Shown here one piece after another: positions 22,448 to 28,091 of a stretch of DNA of 28,091 bases. The notes beneath the pieces were generated by a model. It saw only the letters and a program-made list of their open reading frames with translations. It was not told where the DNA came from and searched no databases. Numbering within the stretch: the first letter of the stretch is position 1; every line of letters starts with the position of its first letter. The position numbers and the translations under genes are program-made. Location: positions 1-28,091 of the forward strand of contig SFIE01000044.1 in assembly GCA_004555405.1 (NCBI GenBank), in the 5' to 3' direction. This DNA comes from Subdoligranulum sp. (GTDB taxonomy: Bacteria > Bacillota > Clostridia > Oscillospirales > Ruminococcaceae).

Positions 22448-22526
22448 TTTTCGATTGATTCAGAATGTGTTTGGTTCGGTCAAAAGGTCTTTTCGCCAAA
22501 ACGCTCACATTCGCCCAAATCGAAAA
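22448..22526 (-). promoter_or_regulatory. Complementary arms able to mask the metY ribosome binding region
   Basis: Minus strand TTTTCGATT (plus 22518-22526) pairs with AATCGAAAA (plus 22448-22456), which directly adjoins GAGGAAATAATT before the metY ATG. The upstream arm is inside the leader ORF. The leader also holds an early stem, CAGCCGC / GCGGCTG (about 22590-22615). Confidence 0.45.
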
Positions 22527-22561
22527 TTGCTGCGCAGCAGCTGAAGGAAATAATGGTTCAT
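22505..22561 (-). CDS. Putative leader peptide (18 aa) upstream of metY
   Basis: The ORF encodes MNHYFLQLLRSNFRFGRM, ending ATG-TGA, with GGAAAGGG about 10 bases before its ATG and a start 57 bases after the predicted transcription start of metY. It lies wholly in the metY leader. Its codons for Phe-Arg-Phe (plus 22518-22526) are complementary over 9 bases to plus 22448-22456, the stretch immediately next to the metY ribosome binding site. A ribosome at the end of this ORF would cover the first arm and free the second. This is the layout of a translation-attenuation leader; the Met codon before the stop is notable for a methionine gene. An overlapping longer frame from ATG 22570 runs across the metY start and is a less likely alternative. 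Confidence 0.45.
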   Translation of the reverse strand: MNHYFLQLLRSNFRFGRM

Positions 22562-22625
22562 ACAAATGCATCCCTTTCCTAAGATGTAGAGGGGGCAGCC
22601 GCTTTTGGGTGCGGCTGATGCTATT

Positions 22626-22661
22626 ATTATAACCAACTTACCCGGTGTGTCAATAGGTTAT
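22626..22661 (-). promoter_or_regulatory. Promoter of metY with possible operator
   Basis: TTGACA (plus 22648-22653), 16-base spacer, TATAAT (plus 22626-22631). The imperfect dyad ACCNNNTAANNNGGT lies in the spacer (22632-22646) and ATAACC/GGTTAT arms flank it (22630-22635 and 22656-22661), which may bind an Rrf2-type or similar repressor. It gives a leader of about 184 bases. Confidence 0.75.
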
Positions 22662-22682
22662 TAAAAGAAAATTTTAATAAGT

Positions 22683-23792
22683 TTATGGATCATTCAAAAT
22701 CCTTCGCTGCAGCGTTTCCAAGTCCTCTTTTGTATCAATATCCAGCAGCTCCTCGGCGCGCTGCGCCTGCACACAGCGCACAAGCTGCGGGTGGGCTTTC
22801 AGCACAGCGCCGCCCCCCTGCCCTGCGGGCAGGCAGCACAGCTCGGCAAAAAATGTGCGTGAAAACGCAGCGGGCGCGCCAACCTGCCCGCCAAAGGCCG
22901 TGCGCCACAGGCATTCGGGCACGCTTTGGGCCGCTGCCGCCAGGGCCAGCAGCGTTTCGGGCGAAAGGCAGGGCTGGTCAGCCGGGCAGAACACCGCCCC
23001 GGCCAGCCCGGGCTTCAGTGCCTGCACCCCAAGGCGCACCGCATCGCTGCGGGCGGGCAGCGTGTGCAGCACCGTGCGCACACCGCAGCTTTGGGCAAAG
23101 CGGGCGGCCTCGGCGCTGCGGGTAACCATCACACGGTCTGCAAACAGGCCGCTTGTGGCCTGCAGGGTGTAGTGCAAAAGGGGCCTTGCGCAAAACTCGG
23201 CCAGCAGCTTGCTGCCCCCAAAGCGCCGCCCCAGCCCCGAGGCCATGATCACGCAGCCCATCTGCGCGGCAGGCGCATCCAGATCCAGCACCAGCGCATC
23301 CGGCCGGCTGAGCTGCCTTTGCAAAAACGGCAGCTCCTGCTTGCGCACAGCCGCCGCCACGCGCTTTTGGGCAAACAGTGTGTCCAGCGCAGCGGCATAG
23401 CATTCGCTGCCGCTCTCCAAAAAGCCGATCTCATCCAGCAGCACAAACTCGCTTTGGGCCGCTGCCGCCTGCCGCACTGCGCCCGCCGCCTCGCACAGGC
23501 CGCTCTCAAGCGGCTTCATGCGCTGCTGGGGCAGCGCCGCCGATGCCTGCCCCATGGCCCCGATCTGAATTTGCGTTTTTCCCCAAGGCCCGGCCAGCCA
23601 CACGCCTTTTCCGGGCACAAGGGCACTGCGGATGCAGGGGGTGCCCACCGGCAGGGGCAGGGCGCAAAGCGCCGTGGTTTTGCCGATGCCCCGCCCGCCC
23701 GTGAGCAGCAGGTGGCGCTTACCGCTGGCCAGAAAAATATTCCAGATAGAGCTGGGCGTCAGCCTGCTCACAGGCTGCTTTGTAGGCTCCAT
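22683..23792 (-). CDS. Fused THEP1-type NTPase and MocA-like nucleotidyltransferase
   Basis: A 369-residue two-domain protein. Residues about 25-170 are a THEP1-like P-loop NTPase with Walker A TGGRGIGKTT (31-40) and EFVLLDEIGFLESGSECYAA (family DEIG-E motif). Residues about 180-369 are a MobA/MocA-type nucleotidyltransferase with CVIMASGLGRRFGGSKLLAE (nucleotide-binding GxGxRFG..K), AVFCPADQPCLSPETL, and the late DIDTKEDLETL. MocA enzymes attach CMP (or a related nucleotide) to molybdopterin for xanthine-dehydrogenase-type enzymes, matching the divergent hydroxylase operon. The start overlaps the ModE gene by 74 bases; I use ATG 23792, but a start nearer residue 15-22 is possible. The domain fusion is unusual. 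Confidence 0.8.
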   Translation of the reverse strand: MEPTKQPVSRLTPSSIWNIFLASGKRHLLLTGGRGIGKTTALCALPLPVGTPCIRSALVPGKGVWLAGPWGKTQIQIGAMGQASAALPQQRMKPLESGLCEAAGAVRQAAAAQSEFVLLDEIGFLESGSECYAAALDTLFAQKRVAAAVRKQELPFLQRQLSRPDALVLDLDAPAAQMGCVIMASGLGRRFGGSKLLAEFCARPLLHYTLQATSGLFADRVMVTRSAEAARFAQSCGVRTVLHTLPARSDAVRLGVQALKPGLAGAVFCPADQPCLSPETLLALAAAAQSVPECLWRTAFGGQVGAPAAFSRTFFAELCCLPAGQGGGAVLKAHPQLVRCVQAQRAEELLDIDTKEDLETLQRRILNDP

Positions 23793-24060
23793 ACCGCTGC
23801 AAAAACTCCTTTCCCTGTGGGGTCAGCCGGCTGCCGCCGCCCGCCGTGCCGCCGATGTGCCGGGCGGTAAGCGCATAGCCCAGCCCTTTTTCCGCCTGCT
23901 TTACAAGGCGCAGCGCCTTGGAATAGGCCATACCCATTTCGGCTGCCGCCTGCCGCAGCGAGCCGGTTTTTTCCAGCCCCAGCAGCAGCTGATACGGCCC
24001 GTCACCGAAAAATCTTTGGCCGTCATCGTCTAAAAACAGCACCTTTGTGGTGATTTTCAT
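23719..24060 (-). CDS. ModE-type DNA-binding regulator without molybdate domain
   Basis: A 113-residue protein consisting only of the N-terminal winged helix of ModE/LysR type: MKITTKVLFLDDDGQRFFGD, then KTGSLRQAAAEMGMAYSKAL as the recognition helix-turn-helix, RLVKQAEKGLGYALTAR, and the GGTAGGGSRLTPQGKEFLQR wing. The C-terminal MOP domains that bind molybdate in full ModE (about 260 residues) are missing, so sensing must occur otherwise. ATG 24060 follows GGGAGAAACGC. It is transcribed with the NTPase-MocA gene, which it overlaps, and divergently from the molybdenum hydroxylase operon, its likely target. Confidence 0.85.
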   Translation of the reverse strand: MKITTKVLFLDDDGQRFFGDGPYQLLLGLEKTGSLRQAAAEMGMAYSKALRLVKQAEKGLGYALTARHIGGTAGGGSRLTPQGKEFLQRYGAYKAACEQADAQLYLEYFSGQR

Positions 24061-24141
24061 CTGCGTTTCTCCCGCCTTTTGTGTTTGCCGCCTGGCCCGG
24101 CATGGCAGCACCGGGCCGCAGACCCAAAAATAAGTACCGGC

Positions 24142-24170
24142 ATTATAGCACTTTTGCATTCCAAAAACAA
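24142..24170 (-). promoter_or_regulatory. Promoter of the modE-like/mocA operon
   Basis: TTGTTT (plus 24165-24170), 17-base spacer, TATAAT (plus 24142-24147) with TG at the extended -10 position. It overlaps the -35 region of the divergent promoter. Confidence 0.65.
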
Positions 24171-24187
24171 TCAGAATTTGCTATAAT
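24159..24187 (+). promoter_or_regulatory. Promoter of the molybdenum hydroxylase operon
   Basis: Extended -10 TGCTATAAT (TATAAT at 24182-24187) with a weak -35 (TTCCAA at 24159-24164, 17-base spacer). A leader of about 90 GC-rich bases follows. No Moco-riboswitch consensus was recognised. Confidence 0.6.
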
Positions 24188-24211
24188 AATGGTGATTCTT
24201 ATACATTATTA
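24184..24211. promoter_or_regulatory. Inverted repeat overlapping the hydroxylase promoter, likely operator
   Basis: TAATAATG (24184-24191) and CATTATTA (24204-24211) are perfect 8-bp arms with a 12-base spacer, covering the -10 box and the start point. The adjacent ModE-type regulator is the obvious candidate to bind here. Confidence 0.5.
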
Positions 24212-24284
24212 GAAAAGCTGCCCTGGGCGCGCCGGGCCGCAGCCGCCATACAGCCGCGCCAAGCGGCGGGAACGGAGAACCGAC

Positions 24285-25067
24285 ATGAAAACCATACAAA
24301 CCTACCACCGAGCCAAAACGCTGGCCGAAGCCTATGAACTCAACCAGAAAAAAACCAGCACGATCCTGGGCGGTATGATGTGGCTGAACATGAGCGGCGG
24401 CCGCATCGGCACGGCCATCGATCTGTGTGAGCTGGGCTTAAACACCATCACCGAAACCGAGGAGGAGATCTCCATCGGCGCCATGACCACCCTGCGCCAG
24501 CTGGAAACCTCGCCCATCCTGGCCGCTTACACCGGCGGCGCCATGGCCGAGGCCGTCAAGGATATCGTGGGCGTGCAGTTCCGCAACATGGCCACCCTGG
24601 GCGGCAGCCTGTGGGGGCGCTTTGGCTTCAGCGATCTGCTCACGCTGTTTTTGCCCTTGGACAGCTCTGTCGAGCTGTTTCACGGCGGCATTCTGCCGCT
24701 TTCGGAATTTGCCGAAAAGCCCTATGACCGCGACATTCTGGTGCGCCTGATCCTCAAGAAAACGCCCGTGAAAATGGCCTACAGCACCGTGCGCACCCAG
24801 AAAACCGATTTCCCCGCCCTCAACTGCTCGGTGGTGCTGGCAAACGGTGCCCTGCGCGCCGCTGTGGGGGCCCGGCCGGACCGTGCGGTGCTTGTCACCC
24901 TGCCCCAAATGCCCGAAAGCGCTGCCGCCTTCGGCAAAATGCTGGCCGAGGCGGTGCCCATGGGCAGCAATCTGCGCGGCAGTGCCGCCTATCGCACCCA
25001 TCTGGCCGCTGTTCTGGGCGAACGCTGCTTTGCCCGCCTCACCGCCCCTCAAAAGGAGGAAGTATAA
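24285..25067 (+). CDS. Molybdenum hydroxylase FAD-binding subunit (CoxM/XdhB type)
   Basis: A 260-residue FAD-binding subunit of a xanthine-dehydrogenase-family enzyme; it passes electrons from the iron-sulfur subunit to its acceptor. The family pattern is visible: TILGGMMWLNMSGG (FAD loop), GAMTTLRQLE, FRNMATLGGSLWGRFGFSDL (the 'rN.aTiGG.l....p.sD' motif), and the C-terminal CODH-type domain from MAYSTVRTQKTDFPALNCSV. It is somewhat shorter than the usual ~290 residues. GGAG precedes ATG 24285 by 8-9 bases. The stop overlaps the start of the next gene (TAATG). It is the first gene of the hydroxylase operon. Substrate unknown: purine, nicotinate or another N-heterocycle. Confidence 0.85.
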   Translation: MKTIQTYHRAKTLAEAYELNQKKTSTILGGMMWLNMSGGRIGTAIDLCELGLNTITETEEEISIGAMTTLRQLETSPILAAYTGGAMAEAVKDIVGVQFRNMATLGGSLWGRFGFSDLLTLFLPLDSSVELFHGGILPLSEFAEKPYDRDILVRLILKKTPVKMAYSTVRTQKTDFPALNCSVVLANGALRAAVGARPDRAVLVTLPQMPESAAAFGKMLAEAVPMGSNLRGSAAYRTHLAAVLGERCFARLTAPQKEEV

Positions 25068-25540
25068 TGGAGATCACACTCACCCTGAACGGCCGCCCGG
25101 TAACGGCCTCCATCTCGCCGGATCTGCTGCTGATCGATTTTTTGCGCGATCACGGCTGCCTCAGCGTAAAGCGCGGCTGCGAAAGCGAGGTGTGCGGCCT
25201 GTGCACCGTGCTGATGGACGGCCAGCCCATTCTTTCCTGCTCGATGCTCACGGCGCGCGCAGCCGGGCACAGCATTTACACGCTGGAGGGCCTGCAGGCC
25301 GAGGCGCAGGAATTCGTGGGCTTTATCGCCGATCAGGGGGCGGACCAGTGCGGCTTCTGCAACCCCGGCTTTGTGATGAACACCATTGCGCTGCTGCGGG
25401 AAAACCCCGACCCCACCGACGATGAGATCCGCGCATTTCTGGCGGGCAATCTGTGCCGCTGCTCGGGCTACGAGGGCCAGCTGCGGGGCATTCGCAGCTT
25501 TTTAAACACCCGAAACGCCAAAAGGGAGGAAAACGCATGA
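25067..25540 (+). CDS. Molybdenum hydroxylase [2Fe-2S] subunit (CoxS/XdhC type)
   Basis: A 157-residue small subunit carrying two [2Fe-2S] clusters for electron transfer from the molybdenum site to FAD. The plant-ferredoxin cluster uses Cys38, Cys43, Cys46 and Cys58 (GCESEVCGLCTVLMDGQ...SC). The second cluster uses Cys95 and Cys98 (QCGFCNPGF) plus Cys130 and Cys132 (NLCRCSGYEG). All eight cysteines are present and length is normal. It overlaps both neighbours (TAATG at its start, ATGA at its end), so the three subunits are translationally coupled. AAAAGGAGG lies before the ATG. Confidence 0.93.
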   Translation: MEITLTLNGRPVTASISPDLLLIDFLRDHGCLSVKRGCESEVCGLCTVLMDGQPILSCSMLTARAAGHSIYTLEGLQAEAQEFVGFIADQGADQCGFCNPGFVMNTIALLRENPDPTDDEIRAFLAGNLCRCSGYEGQLRGIRSFLNTRNAKREENA

Positions 25541-27837
25541 GCCAGCCAACCAATTTCCGCACCGTGGGCCAAACGATGCGCAAAAAAGACTCGATGCAGC
25601 TTTTGCTCGGCAAGGGCGTTTACACCGATGATATCGTGCGCAGCCGCAGCCCGCTGGTGGTCAAGCTGCTGCGCAGCCCCCACGCCAACGCCATTGTGCA
25701 GAGCATTCGCACCGACATTGCCAAAAAAGTGCCGGGCGTGGTGGATGTTTACACATGGGAGGATGTGCCCCAAAAGCGCTTTGCCATTGCCGGGCAAACC
25801 TTTCCCGAGCCCTCGCCCTATGACCGCCTGATCTTAGACCGCCATGTGCGCTTTGTGGGCGATGCCGTGGCCATTGTGGCCGCCGAGGACGAAAAGGCCG
25901 CCCAGAAAGCCCTGAAGCTGATCAAGGTGGAATATCAGGTGCTGGAGCCCCTGCTGGATTTCCGCACCGCCAAGGACAATCCCCTTCTGGTACACCCCGA
26001 GGAGGATTGGTTCCCTCCCTGCCCGGTGGGCGGCGACAACCGGCGCAATCTGGTGGCCAGCGGGCTGGAGCAGGACGGCGATGTGGATGCCGTGATGGCC
26101 GACTGCGACATTGTGATCGACCGCACCTACCACACCCGGGCCTTCAATCAGGCCATGATGGAAACCTTCCGCTCCTACTGTGAGATGGATGTATACGGCC
26201 GCCTGCATGTGATCAGCTCCACGCAGATCGTGTTCCACACGCGCCGCATTCTTTCCAACGCGCTGGGCATTCCCAAAAGCCGCATCCGCGTGGAAAAGCC
26301 GCGCATCGGCGGCGGCTTTGGCGCCAAGCAAACCGCCGTGTGCGATGTTTACCCGGCCTTTGTGGCGCTCAAAACCGGCCGCCCTGCCGAGATCATCTAC
26401 ACCCGTGAGGAATCCCAGATCGCAGGCTCGCCCCGCCACGAAATGCAGGTGCGCGTGCGTTTGGGTGCCAGCAAAGAGGGCCGCATCCGCGTGCTGGACC
26501 TGTACACCCTTTCCAACTCGGGCGCTTACGGCGAGCATGGCCCCACCACGGTGGGCCTTTCGGGGCACAAATCCATTCCGCTGTACACCGCCTCGCTGGA
26601 GGCCTTCCGCTTTGGCTATGATGTGGTGTACACCAATGTGCAGGCCGCCGGTGCCTACCGCGGCTACGGCGCAACCCAGGGCCTGTTTGCGCTGGAATCG
26701 GCCGTGAACGAGCTGGCCGAAAAGCTGGGGCAGGACCCCACCCGCCTGCGGGATGCCAATATGCTGCGGGAGGGCATGTATATGCCCGCCTACTACGGCG
26801 AAACCGCCCGCGCCTGTGCGCTGGACCGCTGCATGGAGCGCTGCCGCCAGATCTTTGACTGGGAGCATAAATACCCCGTGCGGGATATGGGCGACGGCCG
26901 CATTCGCGCCGCCGGTGTGGCCATGGCCATGCAGGGCTCGTGCATTTCCAATCTGGATGTGGGCTCGGCTGTGGTGCGCCTGGCAGACGACGGCACCTTC
27001 AATCTGATGATCGGCGCTGCGGATATGGGCACCGGCTGCGACACCGTTCTGGCACAGATGACCGCCGAATGCATGGATTGCTCGGTGGATGACGTGGCCG
27101 TTTTCGGTGCCGACACCGATGCCTCTCCCTACGATTCCGGCTCGTATGCTTCCTCCACCACCTACCTGACCGGCAAGGCCGTGAGCGAAGCCTGCGACAA
27201 GCTGAAAAAAAATCTGATCGGCATTGCGGCCGAGCTGCTTTCCTGCCCCGAGGATTCGCTGGAATTCGTGAAGGGCGGCGTAAAAGAGCTGGGCGGTGAG
27301 CAGCGCTTTGTAAGCCTTACGCAGCTTGCCGTAAAATCGCAGCTCAACAGCTCCCACACCGCCGAAGCCGCCGCCAGCTGCGCCTCGCCGGTTTCGCCCC
27401 CGCCCTACATGGTGGGCATGGCCGAGATCGAGGTGGACACCCGCACCGGCGTGGTGACCGTGCTGGACTATAAGGCCGTGGTGGACTGCGGCACCCCCAT
27501 CAACCCCGCTTTGGCCCGCATTCAAACCGAGGGCGGCATTGTGCAGGGCATCGGCCACACGCTGATGGAAAATGTCACCTACGGCTCCCGGGGGCAGATT
27601 CTGGAAAACTCCTTTATGCAATACCGTCTGCCCACGCGATTGGATATGGGCAAATTGCAGGTGGAGTTTGAATCCAGCTTTGAGCCCACCCAGCCCTTTG
27701 GCGCAAAATCCATCGGTGAGATCGTAATCAACACCCCCGCCCCCGCCATTGCCCACGCCATTTACCGCGCCACCGGCGTGTGGCACCGCACGCTGCCCAT
27801 CACAGCCGAGCAGATTGCGCTGGGCCTGGAAACCTGA
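25537..27837 (+). CDS. Molybdenum hydroxylase molybdopterin-binding catalytic subunit
   Basis: A 766-residue catalytic subunit of the xanthine dehydrogenase/aldehyde oxidase family, which hydroxylates a substrate carbon using water at a Mo-pterin site. The motifs are GGGFGAKQ (258-265), TREESQIAGSPRHEMQVRV, GAYRGYGATQGLFALE (cofactor and substrate pocket), GSYASSTTYLTGKAV, and the catalytic glutamate Glu728 in FGAKSIGEIVINTPAPAIA. The start is ATG 25537 (MSQPTNFRTVGQ), overlapping the previous stop, with AGGGAGG upstream; the longer frame from 25453 is not used. Its cofactor is presumably matured by the neighbouring NTPase-MocA fusion. Substrate cannot be told by eye. MITE copy B begins 3 bases after the stop. 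Confidence 0.9.
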   Translation: MSQPTNFRTVGQTMRKKDSMQLLLGKGVYTDDIVRSRSPLVVKLLRSPHANAIVQSIRTDIAKKVPGVVDVYTWEDVPQKRFAIAGQTFPEPSPYDRLILDRHVRFVGDAVAIVAAEDEKAAQKALKLIKVEYQVLEPLLDFRTAKDNPLLVHPEEDWFPPCPVGGDNRRNLVASGLEQDGDVDAVMADCDIVIDRTYHTRAFNQAMMETFRSYCEMDVYGRLHVISSTQIVFHTRRILSNALGIPKSRIRVEKPRIGGGFGAKQTAVCDVYPAFVALKTGRPAEIIYTREESQIAGSPRHEMQVRVRLGASKEGRIRVLDLYTLSNSGAYGEHGPTTVGLSGHKSIPLYTASLEAFRFGYDVVYTNVQAAGAYRGYGATQGLFALESAVNELAEKLGQDPTRLRDANMLREGMYMPAYYGETARACALDRCMERCRQIFDWEHKYPVRDMGDGRIRAAGVAMAMQGSCISNLDVGSAVVRLADDGTFNLMIGAADMGTGCDTVLAQMTAECMDCSVDDVAVFGADTDASPYDSGSYASSTTYLTGKAVSEACDKLKKNLIGIAAELLSCPEDSLEFVKGGVKELGGEQRFVSLTQLAVKSQLNSSHTAEAAASCASPVSPPPYMVGMAEIEVDTRTGVVTVLDYKAVVDCGTPINPALARIQTEGGIVQGIGHTLMENVTYGSRGQILENSFMQYRLPTRLDMGKLQVEFESSFEPTQPFGAKSIGEIVINTPAPAIAHAIYRATGVWHRTLPITAEQIALGLET

Positions 27838-27840
27838 ATA

Positions 27841-28091
27841 TAAGGCAACACCGCACAATTCCCGCCTTACGGCTTAAGCACCGCTCCGGCGGCTGCGGCG
27901 CGGCATCTGTGTTGCCAAAATGCTCGCCAATGTCGGGTTGCGGTACCCGCATCGTGCTTCGGGAGCAAAAGCTCCTCGCACTCTGCGACCGCTGCCCCTG
28001 CTTCGGTTCGCTGTATCCGCCACTGGCGGCGCTCACCTTTGCAGCACAAAGTATTGCCTGCGCTTTTGGCTTAGCATCTGCCGCACCTCGC
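27841..28091 (-). mobile_element. MITE-like element, copy B (continues beyond the window)
   Basis: It starts with the terminal repeat TAAGGCAACACCGCAC and contains, in inverted orientation, the blocks found in copy A (15521-15680): GGCTTAAGCACCGC near 27871, ATCTGTGTTGCCAAAA near 27905 and CTGCGCTTTTGGCTTAGC at 28058-28075. It also has a central ~115 bp, rich in short inverted repeats, that copy A lacks. No coding sequence is supported. It follows the hydroxylase operon directly, so no ordinary terminator for that operon is visible. Confidence 0.7.

Noticed and set aside
22436..22620. S-box (SAM) riboswitch in the metY leader
   Set aside because: The conserved S-box core sequences are absent; a peptide ORF with complementary arms explains the leader better.
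24188..24284. Moco (molybdenum cofactor) riboswitch upstream of the hydroxylase operon
   Set aside because: The ~90-base GC-rich leader does not show the conserved Moco motif sequence; only unspecific GC stems are seen.
25834..27858. 674-codon minus-strand open frame
   Set aside because: Antisense to the molybdenum hydroxylase catalytic subunit; Gly/His/Ala-rich shadow translation without domains.

Overview
The window looks like chromosomal DNA of a GC-rich gut-type Clostridia bacterium, probably Oscillospiraceae/Ruminococcaceae. The basis is protein families typical of Firmicutes (PepV, DUF3870, DUF819, MalT-type LuxR, clostridial xanthine-dehydrogenase-family operon), strong AGGAGG-type ribosome binding sites, sigma-A promoters in AT-rich intergenic islands, and palindromic GTAGGGG hairpin repeats and TAAGGCAA...-type MITEs that I recall from that group. 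The genus is an inference; no rRNA gene is present.

Layout. 1-745: tail of an upstream unit with a terminator, then two copies of a ~210 bp hairpin-rich repeat. 749-7034 (minus): an accessory operon, in transcription order DUF2442 protein, three lipoproteins sharing a repeated W-rich module, two DUF3137 membrane proteins, a tiny membrane protein and a frameshifted DUF3592 gene. 7121-9601 (minus): a large MalT-type LuxR ATPase regulator just upstream of that operon and separated from it by a terminator-like hairpin. 9700-12040: a decayed region with an mgtE remnant that keeps a promoter, a 5'-truncated minus-strand gene abutting a 5'-truncated cysteine desulfurase, several terminators, and about 900 bp without a recognisable gene. 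12095-13423: uracil/xanthine permease. 13587-13745: tRNA-Gly(GCC) and tRNA-Phe(GAA) behind a consensus promoter. 13992-15392: transglutaminase-like protein. 15521-15680: MITE copy A. 15663-19517 (minus): operon of PepV dipeptidase, CapA-like protein and DUF819 membrane protein. 19892-20233: DUF3870 protein. 20308-20898 (minus): ricin-type lectin with a lysine/alanine-rich tail. 21150-22435 (minus): O-acetylhomoserine sulfhydrylase with a one-base frameshift, behind a leader holding an 18-codon peptide ORF. 22683-24060 (minus): short ModE-type regulator and a THEP1-NTPase/MocA fusion, divergent from 24285-27837 (plus), a three-subunit molybdenum hydroxylase. 27841-28091: MITE copy B, running off the window.

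The most system-like parts are: (1) the lipoprotein/DUF3137 operon with its LuxR ATPase, plausibly an envelope-associated accessory function; (2) the molybdenum module, in which regulator, cofactor-maturation enzyme and hydroxylase are divergently transcribed around a shared promoter region with an inverted repeat; (3) the metY leader, where a short peptide ORF contains a sequence complementary to the stretch next to the metY ribosome binding site, the architecture of a translation attenuator. Functions of the DUF proteins and lipoproteins are not known from sequence. Two otherwise intact genes carry single-base frameshifts that may be true mutations or assembly errors.
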